Positions 26,613 to 35,545 of a stretch of DNA of 64,000 bases are shown here, piece by piece. Within the stretch, counting starts at the first letter, position 1; the number at the start of each line of letters is the position of its first letter. Under the pieces are notes generated by a model, which was given only the letters and a program-made list of their open reading frames with translations, ran no database searches and was not told the DNA's origin. The stretch covers positions 248,001 to 312,000 of the forward strand of contig JAFIGX010000022.1 in assembly GCA_017849455.1 (NCBI GenBank). The letters run 5' to 3'. Made by a program: the position numbers and the translations under genes. Source of the stretch: Pseudobacter sp. (GTDB taxonomy: Bacteria; Bacteroidota; Bacteroidia; Chitinophagales; Chitinophagaceae).

Positions 26613-27890
26613 TCATTTTTCTTTGTAGATGGTCCCATCCTTCATCACAAAGATCACTTTGCCCATCTGCTGCACATCTTTAAGAGGATCGCCGGCAACA
26701 GCAATGATGTCTGCCAGCTTCCCTTTTTCGATACTGCCTAATTGATCGGTAACGCCCAACAGGTCGGCCGCTGCTACCGTGGCCGACTGAATGGCTTCCA
26801 TCACCGGCATTCCTCCTTCATTCATATAAACGAATTCAAGCCAGTTCCTGCCGTGGGCATATACACCTGCGTCCGTACCGAATGCGATCTTCACACCGGC
26901 TTTATAGGCTTTGGTGAATGTGCCTTGTATTTTTGGGCCAATGGTCAAAGCCTTGGGAGTGACCAGTTCAGGATAATAGCCTGGTTTCTTCGCCGAATCA
27001 CCAACGGATTTTCCGGCAGTGATGGTGGGCACATAATAGGTGCCTCTTTCTTTCATCAACCTCATCACTTCATCATCCATATAAGTGCCATGCTCGATGC
27101 TGTTGACGCCGGCCTTCACGGCACGCTTCATCGCCTCTGCACCATGGCAATGCGCTGCCACCTTGTAGCCATAGTCCCTGGCCGTTTCCACGATGGCTTT
27201 TATTTCCTCTTCCGTGAACTGGGGGTTCTCTCCGCTCCTGGCTACGCTCAGCACGCCACCGGAAGCGGTGATCTTGATCAGGTCGGAACCTTCTTTATAC
27301 CGCTGGCGAACAGCTTTGCGGCATTCATCGGGGCCATTGGCCACGCCTGCCGCCGGGCCGGGATCGCCCATCAAGTCGCGGCGGTAACCATTGGTAGGAT
27401 CGGCATGGCCGCCTGTGGTGGCGATCGATTTACCGGCCGTGAATACCCGTGGTCCTTTGATAAGACGTTTGTTGATGGCATTGCGCAATGAAATATTCAC
27501 CCCGCTGCCTCCGAGATCGCGGACAGTAGTAAATCCTGCCATCAGCGTGCGCTCGGCAAAGACGACCGACTGGAACGCATAGTCGGCCGGGTTGAAGGTG
27601 AAAGTTTCCATGTACTTATTGGGATTGGTCTCCGATTCGAGGTGCACATGACAATCGATCAATCCGGGCATCACCGTATTGTTCTTCAGATCGATCACCT
27701 TATCGGTACCGCCAGGCTTGATATAACCCGCCTGTATATCCGAGATCTTATTACCTTCCACGATGATGGAATAGTCGGTGAGCTGCTTTCCGTTCACCAC
27801 ATCGATCAGCTTACCACAGTGAAGTATGGTCCTTTGGGAGAAAACAAACAAGGGGCTACCAATAAGGAGCAGGAAGAAAAGATTTCTCAT
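26613..27890 (-). CDS. Secreted amidohydrolase (imidazolonepropionase-like)
   Basis: 425 residues with a signal peptide (about 1-19, ending VFSQ). Amidohydrolase landmarks are the HxH at H81/H83 (DCHVHL), K206 (IKITASGG), H247/H249 (AAHCHG), H267 (SIEHGTY) and D340 (FGTDAG), a full metal site. Related proteins hydrolyse dipeptides (Xaa-Pro type) or other amides outside the cytoplasm; the exact substrate is not clear. Transcribed alone, convergent with the RluA-family gene. Confidence 0.88.
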   Translation of the reverse strand: MRNLFFLLLIGSPLFVFSQRTILHCGKLIDVVNGKQLTDYSIIVEGNKISDIQAGYIKPGGTDKVIDLKNNTVMPGLIDCHVHLESETNPNKYMETFTFNPADYAFQSVVFAERTLMAGFTTVRDLGGSGVNISLRNAINKRLIKGPRVFTAGKSIATTGGHADPTNGYRRDLMGDPGPAAGVANGPDECRKAVRQRYKEGSDLIKITASGGVLSVARSGENPQFTEEEIKAIVETARDYGYKVAAHCHGAEAMKRAVKAGVNSIEHGTYMDDEVMRLMKERGTYYVPTITAGKSVGDSAKKPGYYPELVTPKALTIGPKIQGTFTKAYKAGVKIAFGTDAGVYAHGRNWLEFVYMNEGGMPVMEAIQSATVAAADLLGVTDQLGSIEKGKLADIIAVAGDPLKDVQQMGKVIFVMKDGTIYKEK

Positions 27891-27924
27891 GAGCAGTAAT
27901 TTTTGTTTGGTGTCAGAAAGATAC

Positions 27925-27955
27925 TAAAAATCCCCTGCAACCAAATGCAGGGGAT
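27925..27955 (-). terminator. Intrinsic terminator after the peroxiredoxin gene
   Basis: Perfect 10-bp arms ATCCCCTGCA (27930-27939) and TGCAGGGGAT (27946-27955) with a 6-nt loop, followed on the minus strand by TTTTTAG. It lies 35 nt downstream of the peroxiredoxin stop. A near-consensus -7 box (TATCTTTC, 27923-27916) for the amidohydrolase follows at once. Confidence 0.85.
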
Positions 27956-27990
27956 CGACTGATCATCTTCAGTACCGTACCAGGAATGAT

Positions 27991-28632
27991 CTATTTATCC
28001 AGGTTGGGTTGTGGCGTATAGCGCAGGTAAGGCTTTACGACCTCTACCCCCTTGGGGAATTTCTTGATCGCATCTTCGGTAGAAACGGCCGGAACCACGA
28101 TCACATTTTCGCCATGCTTCCAATCGGCCGGCGTTGCCACGCTGTAATTGGCGGTCAGTTGCAATGAATCGACCACACGCAATACTTCGTGGAAATTCCT
28201 TCCCGTTGAAGCGGGATAGGTAATGGTGAGCTTCACTTTTTTGTCGGGCCCGATCACGAAGAGCGAGCGGACTGTGAAGGTCTCGGAAGCATTGGGATGG
28301 ATCATATCATAGAGGCCGGCCACATTACGGTTCTCATCTGCGATAATGGGAAAGCCTACACTACAATGTTGTGTTTCGTTTATATCATTGATCCAGCCGA
28401 GGTGTTTATCCAGCGGGTCGACACTTACGGCCAGCACTTTTACATTACGTTTGGCAAATTCTTCCTGCAATAAAGCGGTCTTACCCAATTCTGTTGTACA
28501 CACGGGGGTATAGTCGGCGGGGTGGGAGAAAAGGATGCCCCAGCCATTGCCGAGGTACTCATAAAAATCCAAATCACCGGCAGTAGTCTTTGCCTGGAAA
28601 TTGGGAGCTATGTCTCCTAATCGTAAACTCAT
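27991..28632 (-). CDS. 1-Cys peroxiredoxin (Prx6 type)
   Basis: 213 residues. The peroxidatic C45 lies in PADYTPVCTTE, and an Arg in the FTVRSLFVIGPDKK stretch completes the active site. The long C-terminal domain (about 160-213) is typical of Prx6-type enzymes. No resolving cysteine in the usual 2-Cys position is seen. It detoxifies hydrogen and organic peroxides in the cytoplasm. A near-consensus promoter (TATCTTCG) lies about 46 nt upstream of the ATG. Confidence 0.92.
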   Translation of the reverse strand: MSLRLGDIAPNFQAKTTAGDLDFYEYLGNGWGILFSHPADYTPVCTTELGKTALLQEEFAKRNVKVLAVSVDPLDKHLGWINDINETQHCSVGFPIIADENRNVAGLYDMIHPNASETFTVRSLFVIGPDKKVKLTITYPASTGRNFHEVLRVVDSLQLTANYSVATPADWKHGENVIVVPAVSTEDAIKKFPKGVEVVKPYLRYTPQPNLDK

Positions 28633-28734
28633 AATTCAAACATTTATGGTTAAAAAAAGTGTTCCGCAGAAGGGGTACGAAGATACTAATTCCCTACTTA
28701 AAGAGTAGACTAATTTGTTAAAATCCGGGCAAAT

Positions 28735-29943
28735 TTATTTCTCCTTCCTCGATTTGCCCGGCAGGTTACCGCCTGAGCGCCTGGCGGCATTCTGGCCTGC
28801 CCCGGTAGCCTTCATGATGGAATATTTGCCGAACCTGTTCTTCACATCGTCGATGGCCTTGTACAGCTCCGTTTTCCTCTCCACATTACTGAACAGGTTG
28901 GTCTGAACAGCCTCCTCGGTAAGTTCGCTGAGCCTTACGCCCATCAACCGCACAGGCTGTCCTTTCCGGTAAAGCTTGTGGAACAGCTCTTTAGCCTGCG
29001 GGATCAACTCATCATCATAAAAAGTATAGTCGATGGCCGATTGCCGGGAAGTGGTCTCGAAATCGGGGTAGCGGATTTTCACGGCGATACAACCTGCCAT
29101 CTTATTATCCTGCCTCAGCTCATAGGCCACCCTCTCCGTCATGTGCACCAGTTCATCGAGCAGTCTTGCCGTATCCAGTATATTCTCTTCGAAAGTGCTT
29201 TCCGTGGAGATGGATTTGGCTTCGTAGTAGGGCGTTACTTCGCCGAAATGCAGGCCCTGCGATTTATTCCAGAGATCGGCCCCATATTTCCCGAAACGTT
29301 TTTCCAGGAATTCCACGGGCCTTTCGCTTAGCTCGCGGATGGTGGTGATCCCCAGTTCCTGCAGCGCCTTCCAGGTATGCGCTCCCACCCCATGGATCTT
29401 ATTCACGGCCAGGGGGGCCAGGAATTCTTTTTCTTTTCCGAAAGGGATATGCAGGTATCCATTGGGCTTGGCCGCATCGGTGGCGATCTTGGCGATCATT
29501 TTGTTGGAAGCCAGTCCGAATGAGATGGGCAATTGCGTTTTGTCAATGATCTCCTGCCGGAGGTCGATGGTCCACTGGAACGGGTTGAAATATTTATCCA
29601 TGCCGGTGAGGTCGAGATAAAATTCATCGATGGACGCTTTCTCGAACAGGGGCGCTTTGTCGGCAATGATGCCCGTCACGATGCGTGAGTACTTACTGTA
29701 TTCACCGCGGTTCCCCTTGATCACGATGGCCTGCGGGCACAGACGCATAGCGGTTTTCATGGGCATGGCCGAATGGATCCCGAATTTGCGCGCTTCGTAA
29801 CTGCAGGCGGCCACCACGCCCCTTTCGCGCCCTCCCACGAGCAGTGGCTTGCCTTTGAGTGAGGTGTCGCCCAGGCATTCCACCGATACGAAGAACGCAT
29901 CCAGGTCGAAATGTGCTATGATCCGTTGCGGAGTACTGGCCAT
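28735..29943 (-). CDS. dinB: DNA polymerase IV (Y family)
   Basis: 402 residues. Catalytic acidic residues are D13 (HFDLDAFFVSVE) and D106-E107 (KASIDEFYLDL). The thumb and little-finger domains follow, but a clear beta-clamp peptide was not identified. The start at 29943 (MASTPQ) is preferred over an ATG at 29961. It performs translesion synthesis. Divergent from the Crp/Fnr gene, with 79 nt between the starts. Confidence 0.95.
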   Translation of the reverse strand: MASTPQRIIAHFDLDAFFVSVECLGDTSLKGKPLLVGGRERGVVAACSYEARKFGIHSAMPMKTAMRLCPQAIVIKGNRGEYSKYSRIVTGIIADKAPLFEKASIDEFYLDLTGMDKYFNPFQWTIDLRQEIIDKTQLPISFGLASNKMIAKIATDAAKPNGYLHIPFGKEKEFLAPLAVNKIHGVGAHTWKALQELGITTIRELSERPVEFLEKRFGKYGADLWNKSQGLHFGEVTPYYEAKSISTESTFEENILDTARLLDELVHMTERVAYELRQDNKMAGCIAVKIRYPDFETTSRQSAIDYTFYDDELIPQAKELFHKLYRKGQPVRLMGVRLSELTEEAVQTNLFSNVERKTELYKAIDDVKNRFGKYSIMKATGAGQNAARRSGGNLPGKSRKEK

Positions 29944-29977
29944 GATAATTGCAAGGTACAAGAAAGCCGGGTATCCT

Positions 29978-29985
29978 TATTTTTG
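29978..29985 (+). promoter_or_regulatory. TAnnTTTG promoter of the Crp/Fnr gene
   Basis: TATTTTTG, 37 nt upstream of the TTG start at 30023. Confidence 0.5.
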
Positions 29986-30022
29986 CTGACCGGCATCTTT
30001 TCACTCATTATAAACAATCCCT

Positions 30023-30607
30023 TTGGAAAAAGAGTTGAGCTTTTTGCAAAAGCACGTTTTCGCATTACATCCGCTTCCGGCTGAGGATTGGGAAGCGCTT
30101 TCGGGGATCTGGCAGAAAGTTTCCTTCAAACGGAAGACTGTGCTCACGGCAGCCGGTGAAACCGAGCGCCATCTGTATTTTGTACTGGAAGGTGTGCAAA
30201 GGGCTTTTTATATAGAGGCCGATCATCCTGAGGCGACAGTAGTGTTCACCTACCCCTATTCTTTTTCGGGCGTTGCCGATTCCTTTCTTACCCAGCGTCC
30301 TTCCAGGTATTTCCTGGAAACGCTCACCACCAGCACCCTGCTCCGTACTACCCATCACCAATTGCAGCAACTGATGGACAAACACCACTCCATTGAACGT
30401 TGGGTTAGGCTGGCGGCTTCCTATGCCCTGATGGGTGTGCTCGAACGGCAGATCGAACTACTGAGCTATAGCGCAGAGGAAAAATTCAGGACTTTGCTGA
30501 AGAGAAGCCCGCATGTATTGCAATTGATACCACATAAATACCTGGCCTCCTACCTGGGCATCGACGCCAGCACTTTCAGTAAGTTGCTTGCCACCGTGAG
30601 GATCTGA
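30023..30607 (+). CDS. Crp/Fnr-family transcriptional regulator
   Basis: 194 residues from a TTG start; no ATG gives the full domain. The N-terminal cyclic-nucleotide-type beta-barrel spans about 20-115, the dimer helix about 120-150, and the C-terminal part (PHKYLASYLGIDASTFSKLL) is the end of a winged helix-turn-helix. No cysteines of an Fnr Fe-S cluster are present. A perfect palindrome lies just downstream, before the neighbouring DinB-fold gene, so that gene is a likely target. Confidence 0.87.
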   Translation: MEKELSFLQKHVFALHPLPAEDWEALSGIWQKVSFKRKTVLTAAGETERHLYFVLEGVQRAFYIEADHPEATVVFTYPYSFSGVADSFLTQRPSRYFLETLTTSTLLRTTHHQLQQLMDKHHSIERWVRLAASYALMGVLERQIELLSYSAEEKFRTLLKRSPHVLQLIPHKYLASYLGIDASTFSKLLATVRI

Positions 30608-30610
30608 TAA

Positions 30611-30634
30611 AAATCTTGGCCTGCGCCAAGATTT
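30611..30634. promoter_or_regulatory. Perfect palindrome, candidate Crp/Fnr operator
   Basis: AAATCTTGGC (30611-30620), four-base centre CTGC, GCCAAGATTT (30625-30634): perfect 10-bp arms. It ends 17 nt before the TAGCTTTG promoter of the DinB-fold gene and starts 3 nt after the Crp/Fnr stop. It has no T-run, so an operator is more likely than a terminator. Confidence 0.6.
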
Positions 30635-30651
30635 AGGCGCCAGTCCCCCGA

Positions 30652-30659
30652 TAGCTTTG
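30652..30659 (+). promoter_or_regulatory. TAnnTTTG promoter of the second DinB-fold gene
   Basis: TAGCTTTG, 17 nt upstream of the ATG at 30677. The palindrome at 30611-30634 covers the region where the -33 element would be. Confidence 0.6.
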
Positions 30660-30676
30660 TGGTCAAATCAATCGAG

Positions 30677-31243
30677 ATGAAAAAAATGAACTCCGATGAA
30701 CTGCTGGAACAATTACAGGCCGATACCCGGCAGATCATCTTGCAAACCCATTATCTCCTGCAAAAAGACCCTGCCCTGCTGGTAGAGCAACCTGCTCCCG
30801 GTAAATGGAGCGTGGCCCAGGTAGTAGAGCACCTGAACAGCTATGGTCATTATTATTTACCGCAAATGGATAAAGCGCTGGTACATGCACGTTATCCTTT
30901 CAATACTACCTTCAAACCGGGCCCGTTGGGCAATTATTTTACCAGGATCATGCTGCCCAACAAACAGGGGGTGGTCGCCAATAAAATGCAGGCGCCGAAA
31001 GGCCATCGCCCTTCGGCATCTGTGGATAGTTATACAGCCCTGAAAGAATTTCTCGAACAGGAAAACCTGTTATTGGCATTGCTCGATAAGGCACACACCA
31101 CCGATATCGGCAAGCTGCGTGTTCCCATTTCCATTGCGAAAATCATCCGCCTGAAGCTGGGTGATACTTTTCGTTTTTTCATTGCGCATCACCAGCGGCA
31201 TTTCGTACAGATCGCCAATACGCTGAAAGCGCTGGAACCGTGA
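30677..31243 (+). CDS. DinB-fold protein
   Basis: 188 residues from this ATG (an in-frame GTG at 30659 overlaps the promoter; another ATG is at 30686). A DinB-type four-helix bundle with the PGKWSVAQVVEHLNSYGHYY motif (about 36-55) and the C-terminal HHQRHFVQIANTL stretch supplying metal ligands. Its role is not known. In Bacteroidota such genes are often next to Crp/Fnr regulators, and the shared palindrome here fits that link. Confidence 0.83.
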   Translation: MKKMNSDELLEQLQADTRQIILQTHYLLQKDPALLVEQPAPGKWSVAQVVEHLNSYGHYYLPQMDKALVHARYPFNTTFKPGPLGNYFTRIMLPNKQGVVANKMQAPKGHRPSASVDSYTALKEFLEQENLLLALLDKAHTTDIGKLRVPISIAKIIRLKLGDTFRFFIAHHQRHFVQIANTLKALEP

Positions 31244-31264
31244 TCCGCCGCCCATCTGCCGGCA

Positions 31265-33448
31265 CTAACTTCCCATCCGCCTGCTTTCGTTCTCCACGCC
31301 CGTTTTACGGTTGCTGTTCACTTTTACGTTCCTGTTCCCGAATTTACAGGTGAAGACGAGTTTGATAAAGCGGGATTCCTTTTTAACCCTGTAGAATGAC
31401 TGGATACCGAATGAGCGGACCTCATATCTGGAGCGATCGGTATTGAAGACATCGCTTACATTGAAGGCTATATTTCCTTTGCCTTGCAGGATGGACTTCG
31501 AAAGGCCAAGGTCTACCGAGTAAACGGACTGGATACGGAAAACCCCGATGATCATCGGTGAGGTATAACTGGCATAGACTTCGGCCTTGAACCCTTTGGG
31601 GAGGAGCACAATGTTCTCACTGCTTATATTGGCAGTCACCCTGGCATCATTCTGTTCTTTCTGCGGCGTATTGTATTTTCCATAGAATGTACTTACCGAG
31701 TTGGTGGTTGACCATTTTCCTTTGAGCAGGCTTTTGGACCAGGAGATATTGGCGCTGACCGCATCCACCGTACCCACGTTCTCCGAAGAGCTGATCACGG
31801 AGCCGGCCACCGGTCCGTTCCTGAAGACCTCGGCCAATGCGTCTGTATAATGCGCATAACCGATAGAAGAAAAGAGCTGATTTTTGAAAGCATGAGAAAT
31901 CTCGAAATTGTGCGCAATGGAGGCCCTGATGGCCGGGTTGCCCTGGTAGTAAGAATACTGGCTCTGGTAGGCGATGAAAGGATTGACCACATCGAACTGG
32001 AAACGCTGAATGCTTTTGCGGTATGAGAAGCTGAAGGAATGGTTTTCGGAAGGATCATACGTTACGGCTGCTGTCGGGAAGATGTTGAAATAATTCCTGT
32101 GGTCCACGATCTGCTTCGTGACGAGATCGCCTGTAGTATTGGTCTGCTCCACCCGCAGTCCGCCCTGGAAGCCCCATTTGTTGAGCGTTTTGCCAAGGCT
32201 CATGTAGGCTGCAAGAATATTTTCCCTGTAAATAAAATGGTTGGTCTTACCGGTATCCGTTTCCCAGGCGCCACCCACCTGCTGCTCCCAGCGAATATCA
32301 TTATCGGTAGTGGTGAAAGTCGTTTTCAATCCACCCTCCAGCTTACCTCCTTTGAAAGGGTGCGAATAATCCGCCGAAAAGGCTCTCACTGTATTCCTGG
32401 CGGGCGACTGATCGCGCAGGAGCAGCGCTGTTGTATATTCCTGCCCTTTGGGATCGTAATAACGGGTAGTGAAATCATCATTCCAGTTTTTATTGTAGGT
32501 AAAATAATCAGCGTTCAGGTTCAATTCACGACCACTTGAATCGAGGATCGCCTTGTAGTAAATATTTATGGATGGGGTGGCGATGCGGGAATAGTTCCGC
32601 ATACCGGACCTTGAGAAAGAATCGGCCATATCGCCGCCATTGTGCAAGGCAGACAAAATACCGGATGATTTATGACCGATACCCACTACCCCTCTCACCA
32701 GCACCCCGATCGTATGTCGACTATCGAAGGCATATTCGAAACCTCCTTTGAAGGAGTGATTATCACGGCGGGTAACGGCATAAGTACTCTCCGATATGGA
32801 AGCCAGGTTATTCAATGATCTGTTCGAATATACATCACTGTAATATTGCTGATGCTGGTAGTCATAGTTCCCAAAAGCATTGATCCGTTGATTGCGGTAA
32901 TTCAGGCCAAGCCCGCCGTTATATCTTCCATAGAAACCGCCACCAATGCCGGCCGTGACAGAACCATTGATGCCGAATTTTTTGTTTTTGGCAGAAATGA
33001 TATTGATCACGGCGCCTCCTTTTGCATCGTATCGCGCTGAAGGGTTTGGGATCAGCTCGATGGTAGCAATGCCATTGGCCACCATGGTAGTGAGCAGGTT
33101 ATTGAGTTGTTCGCCATCGAGGTTGGTATGCCTGCCATCGAGCAATACCGTAACTTTCTTACCCCTGAACTGCAGTTCCCCATTTTGAATGGTAACGCCG
33201 GGAGCCCTTTTCAGTACATCGTATACCCGTCCGCCGGCTGCGATAGGGCTTTCCGCCACGTTCAGCACGATATTTCCATTCTTTTGCACTACGAAGGATT
33301 TGGCGGCAGTAATGGTAACCGTTTGCAGGGTAAGGGCGGTATCCCGGAGTGGCTTATCGCCTAAACTGTCTTTTTTAGGATTGACCTGGGCCATTGCAGG
33401 AGCCAGGTAGAAGAGGAAGAGAGCAGTCAGTTGGATCAGCTTGTTCAT
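31265..33448 (-). CDS. TonB-dependent-receptor-like outer membrane protein
   Basis: 727 residues with a signal peptide (about 1-20), a plug domain (about 40-155, VYDVLKRAPGV and GGAVINIIS motifs) and a large C-terminal beta-barrel (about 160-700) of the outer-membrane beta-barrel family 3 type. The N-terminal carboxypeptidase-regulatory domain usual in SusC-like receptors is absent, and the C-terminus is long and polar instead of ending in an aromatic residue. The substrate is unknown. Divergent from the LytS/LytTR pair, which may control it (inference). Confidence 0.87.
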   Translation of the reverse strand: MNKLIQLTALFLFYLAPAMAQVNPKKDSLGDKPLRDTALTLQTVTITAAKSFVVQKNGNIVLNVAESPIAAGGRVYDVLKRAPGVTIQNGELQFRGKKVTVLLDGRHTNLDGEQLNNLLTTMVANGIATIELIPNPSARYDAKGGAVINIISAKNKKFGINGSVTAGIGGGFYGRYNGGLGLNYRNQRINAFGNYDYQHQQYYSDVYSNRSLNNLASISESTYAVTRRDNHSFKGGFEYAFDSRHTIGVLVRGVVGIGHKSSGILSALHNGGDMADSFSRSGMRNYSRIATPSINIYYKAILDSSGRELNLNADYFTYNKNWNDDFTTRYYDPKGQEYTTALLLRDQSPARNTVRAFSADYSHPFKGGKLEGGLKTTFTTTDNDIRWEQQVGGAWETDTGKTNHFIYRENILAAYMSLGKTLNKWGFQGGLRVEQTNTTGDLVTKQIVDHRNYFNIFPTAAVTYDPSENHSFSFSYRKSIQRFQFDVVNPFIAYQSQYSYYQGNPAIRASIAHNFEISHAFKNQLFSSIGYAHYTDALAEVFRNGPVAGSVISSSENVGTVDAVSANISWSKSLLKGKWSTTNSVSTFYGKYNTPQKEQNDARVTANISSENIVLLPKGFKAEVYASYTSPMIIGVFRIQSVYSVDLGLSKSILQGKGNIAFNVSDVFNTDRSRYEVRSFGIQSFYRVKKESRFIKLVFTCKFGNRNVKVNSNRKTGVENESRRMGS

Positions 33449-33482
33449 ATTATTCGTTTGTGTGTGATGAATGATAACGACA

Positions 33483-33490
33483 CAAACCTA
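33483..33490 (-). promoter_or_regulatory. TAnnTTTG promoter of the outer membrane receptor
   Basis: TAGGTTTG on the minus strand, 34 nt upstream of the receptor ATG (33448). No matching -33 element is seen. Confidence 0.45.
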
Positions 33491-33567
33491 CTATCATGAA
33501 ACTGCCTGCAGAAGCGGGCTTCGGTGAGGAGGGGCCATTGCTCTGCAAGATCCGGACAGGCTGTTTT

Positions 33568-33607
33568 CGTCGAAAGAATGGACGATTACATCGAAATCGG
33601 TATTTTG
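33568..33607 (+). promoter_or_regulatory. Direct repeat and promoter upstream of the LytS gene
   Basis: Two direct repeats, CGTCGAAAG (33568-33576) and CATCGAAAT (33589-33597), are spaced 21 bp apart (two helical turns), just upstream of a TATTTTG -7-like box (33601-33607). LytTR regulators usually bind direct repeats with such spacing, so autoregulation by the neighbouring response regulator is plausible (inference). Confidence 0.4.
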
Positions 33608-33638
33608 GCGGATCGTATATTGAGTACTCTTGTGATCA

Positions 33639-34742
33639 ATGAAAATGTATATGACAACGAATGATCAGTTGGTAAAACGTTTCAGGTTCCCGCTCTTTTT
33701 CGAGGTGATCGTATGGGGCATTTATGTATGTATGTATAAATATTCCTGGTTCCTGGAAATGGCGCGCCTGCCCAATCCGCAGCACGATAATTTCCCGCAT
33801 CCACAACTGATCATCTATGCTATCTGCATGACCTTATATACCATCCCCTTTTACCGTTGGCTGGCCCCCACCTTATTGCTTGCAAAAAAATACTGGTGGC
33901 TGGTACTGGCAGTGGTACTGCATTTCGGTGTTCTGCTCAAGATCAATAACTGGATCGTTACCGGGATATTTTCTTCCCTGCATCACAACGGGCCCATCGC
34001 CCATTTCTATGATCAACAATTCAGCATTGCCCGCTACCGATTGTTCACGCCTTTCGGATGGTCGCCCAATACCCTGTTCACGGACCTGCTGGCATTCATG
34101 GCTGTGGCCTTCATGCGGTATGCCTTTGAAAATGAAAAAAAGAAACACCTGCTCGAAAAGGACAACCTGGTATTGCAACTGGAATCGCTCAAAGCCCAGT
34201 TGCATCCGCATTTCCTCTTCAATACGCTCAACAGCATTTACGGCATGAGCCTTACCGGGAGCAAGGACACGCCGGCTTTCATTCTCCGGCTCTCGGACAT
34301 GATGCGCTATGTGCTGTATGATTGTCAGCATAACCATGTGCCACTGGAAAAGGATATTGCGTTCCTTGGGAATTATATAGAAATGGAAAAGAAGCGGTAT
34401 CCCGATGCAGATATCAGTTTCACCATCAGTGGTGAGCCGGAGGGGAAAACCATTGCACCATTGCTCTTCATCCAGTTCGTGGAGAACAGTTTCAAACATG
34501 GGGCGCACCGCATTTCGGAAAAGGGTTTTATTCATGGCTCACTCGATATATTGAACGACCGGCTGGAGTTCCACCTGCGGAACGATTACCTCGCTGCGCC
34601 ACAGATGGGGCCGAAGCAGATGGGCGGGGTTGGCATAGAGAATGTGAAAAAGAGATTGCAGCTCTATTACCCTGGCCAACATGAGCTGCGCATCGACAAA
34701 GAGAATAGTACATTTGAAGTAACGCTTATTATTTCCTTTTAA
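33639..34742 (+). CDS. LytS-type sensor histidine kinase
   Basis: 367 residues (starts at the first, third and fifth codon are all ATG; 33651 is as likely). Four membrane helices (about 18-40, 53-75, 85-105, 145-165) are followed by the kinase core with phospho-acceptor His in LKAQLHPHFLFNTLNSIYG, the FVENSFKHG N-box and GGVGIENVKKRL. This is the Bacteroidota membrane-sensor type. The partner response regulator starts 9 nt downstream. Confidence 0.92.
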   Translation: MKMYMTTNDQLVKRFRFPLFFEVIVWGIYVCMYKYSWFLEMARLPNPQHDNFPHPQLIIYAICMTLYTIPFYRWLAPTLLLAKKYWWLVLAVVLHFGVLLKINNWIVTGIFSSLHHNGPIAHFYDQQFSIARYRLFTPFGWSPNTLFTDLLAFMAVAFMRYAFENEKKKHLLEKDNLVLQLESLKAQLHPHFLFNTLNSIYGMSLTGSKDTPAFILRLSDMMRYVLYDCQHNHVPLEKDIAFLGNYIEMEKKRYPDADISFTISGEPEGKTIAPLLFIQFVENSFKHGAHRISEKGFIHGSLDILNDRLEFHLRNDYLAAPQMGPKQMGGVGIENVKKRLQLYYPGQHELRIDKENSTFEVTLIISF

Positions 34743-34751
34743 TCCATTCTT

Positions 34752-35450
34752 ATGATCAGATGTTTGATAGCCGATGATGAAGTGATCGCGCACCAGATCC
34801 TCGAACAATATATCCTGCAGGTACCCGGCCTTGTGCTGGTGGCCAAAGCCCGGAATGCCATGGAGGCATTTGCCAAATTGGAACAGCATAGTATCGATCT
34901 TATCTTTCTCGATATCGAAATGCCGTTAGTGAATGGGATCAGTTTCTTGAAGACCTTATCGAACCCACCGAAAGTGATCTTTACAACCGCTTATTCGGAA
35001 TATGCACTGGAAGGATATGAACTCAATGTGGTGGATTATCTCCTGAAGCCTTTTTCGTTCGATCGTTTCTGTAAGGCCGTGGAGAAGGCCAGGGCAGCCA
35101 TCCAGGGAATGGGCCTGCCTGCACAGGAGCAGGTAGAAGGCGGTCACCTGGTGATCAAAGAGCGGGAAGGAATGCTCAGGATACCTTATGAGGAAATATT
35201 ATATATAGAGGCGTCGGGAGATTATATGAAGATCGTAACGGCAGGCCGGCAACACCTCGTGCATCTTACCATGAAAAAACTGGAAGAATCCTTACCGGTG
35301 AATTCATTTGCACGAACACATAAATCGTATATCGTGGGAATGAAGCATATCAAATTATTGAAGCCCGACAGCCTGCTCATGGTGAACAATGTTTCGATAC
35401 CGGTAAGCGTAAATTATAAAGAAGAAGTTACGGCACGCTTCAAAAAATAA
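34752..35450 (+). CDS. LytTR-family response regulator
   Basis: 232 residues. The receiver domain (1-120) has acidic D8-D9, phospho-acceptor D54 (FLDIEMP) and the K in YLLKPFSF. The C-terminal LytTR DNA-binding domain covers about 135-232 (YIEASGDYMKIV, FARTHKSYIV). It works with the adjacent LytS kinase. A degenerate octamer array begins about 30 nt after the stop. Confidence 0.93.
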   Translation: MIRCLIADDEVIAHQILEQYILQVPGLVLVAKARNAMEAFAKLEQHSIDLIFLDIEMPLVNGISFLKTLSNPPKVIFTTAYSEYALEGYELNVVDYLLKPFSFDRFCKAVEKARAAIQGMGLPAQEQVEGGHLVIKEREGMLRIPYEEILYIEASGDYMKIVTAGRQHLVHLTMKKLEESLPVNSFARTHKSYIVGMKHIKLLKPDSLLMVNNVSIPVSVNYKEEVTARFKK

Positions 35451-35480
35451 ATAGCATCTGCCGGCCCATTCACGCTGCCT

Positions 35481-35545
35481 AACTTGTCAACCTGTAAACT
35501 TGTGAACCTGTCACCTTACCTGTTTGAACCTGTCAACTCACCTGA
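35481..35545. repeat. Single-arm octamer array between the LytTR and rimM genes
   Basis: Degenerate tandem 8-mers of the YTGTCAAC type: TTGTCAAC, CTGTAAAC, TTGTGAAC, CTGTCACC, then CTGTTTGAAC and CTGTCAAC, running up to the rimM stop. No opposite arm is present, unlike the related element at 38090-38180. Confidence 0.65.

Noticed and set aside
26583..26620. A possible terminator between the RluA-family and amidohydrolase genes
   Set aside because: Only short GATC-containing repeats with a weak T stretch are present; the stem is too short to support.
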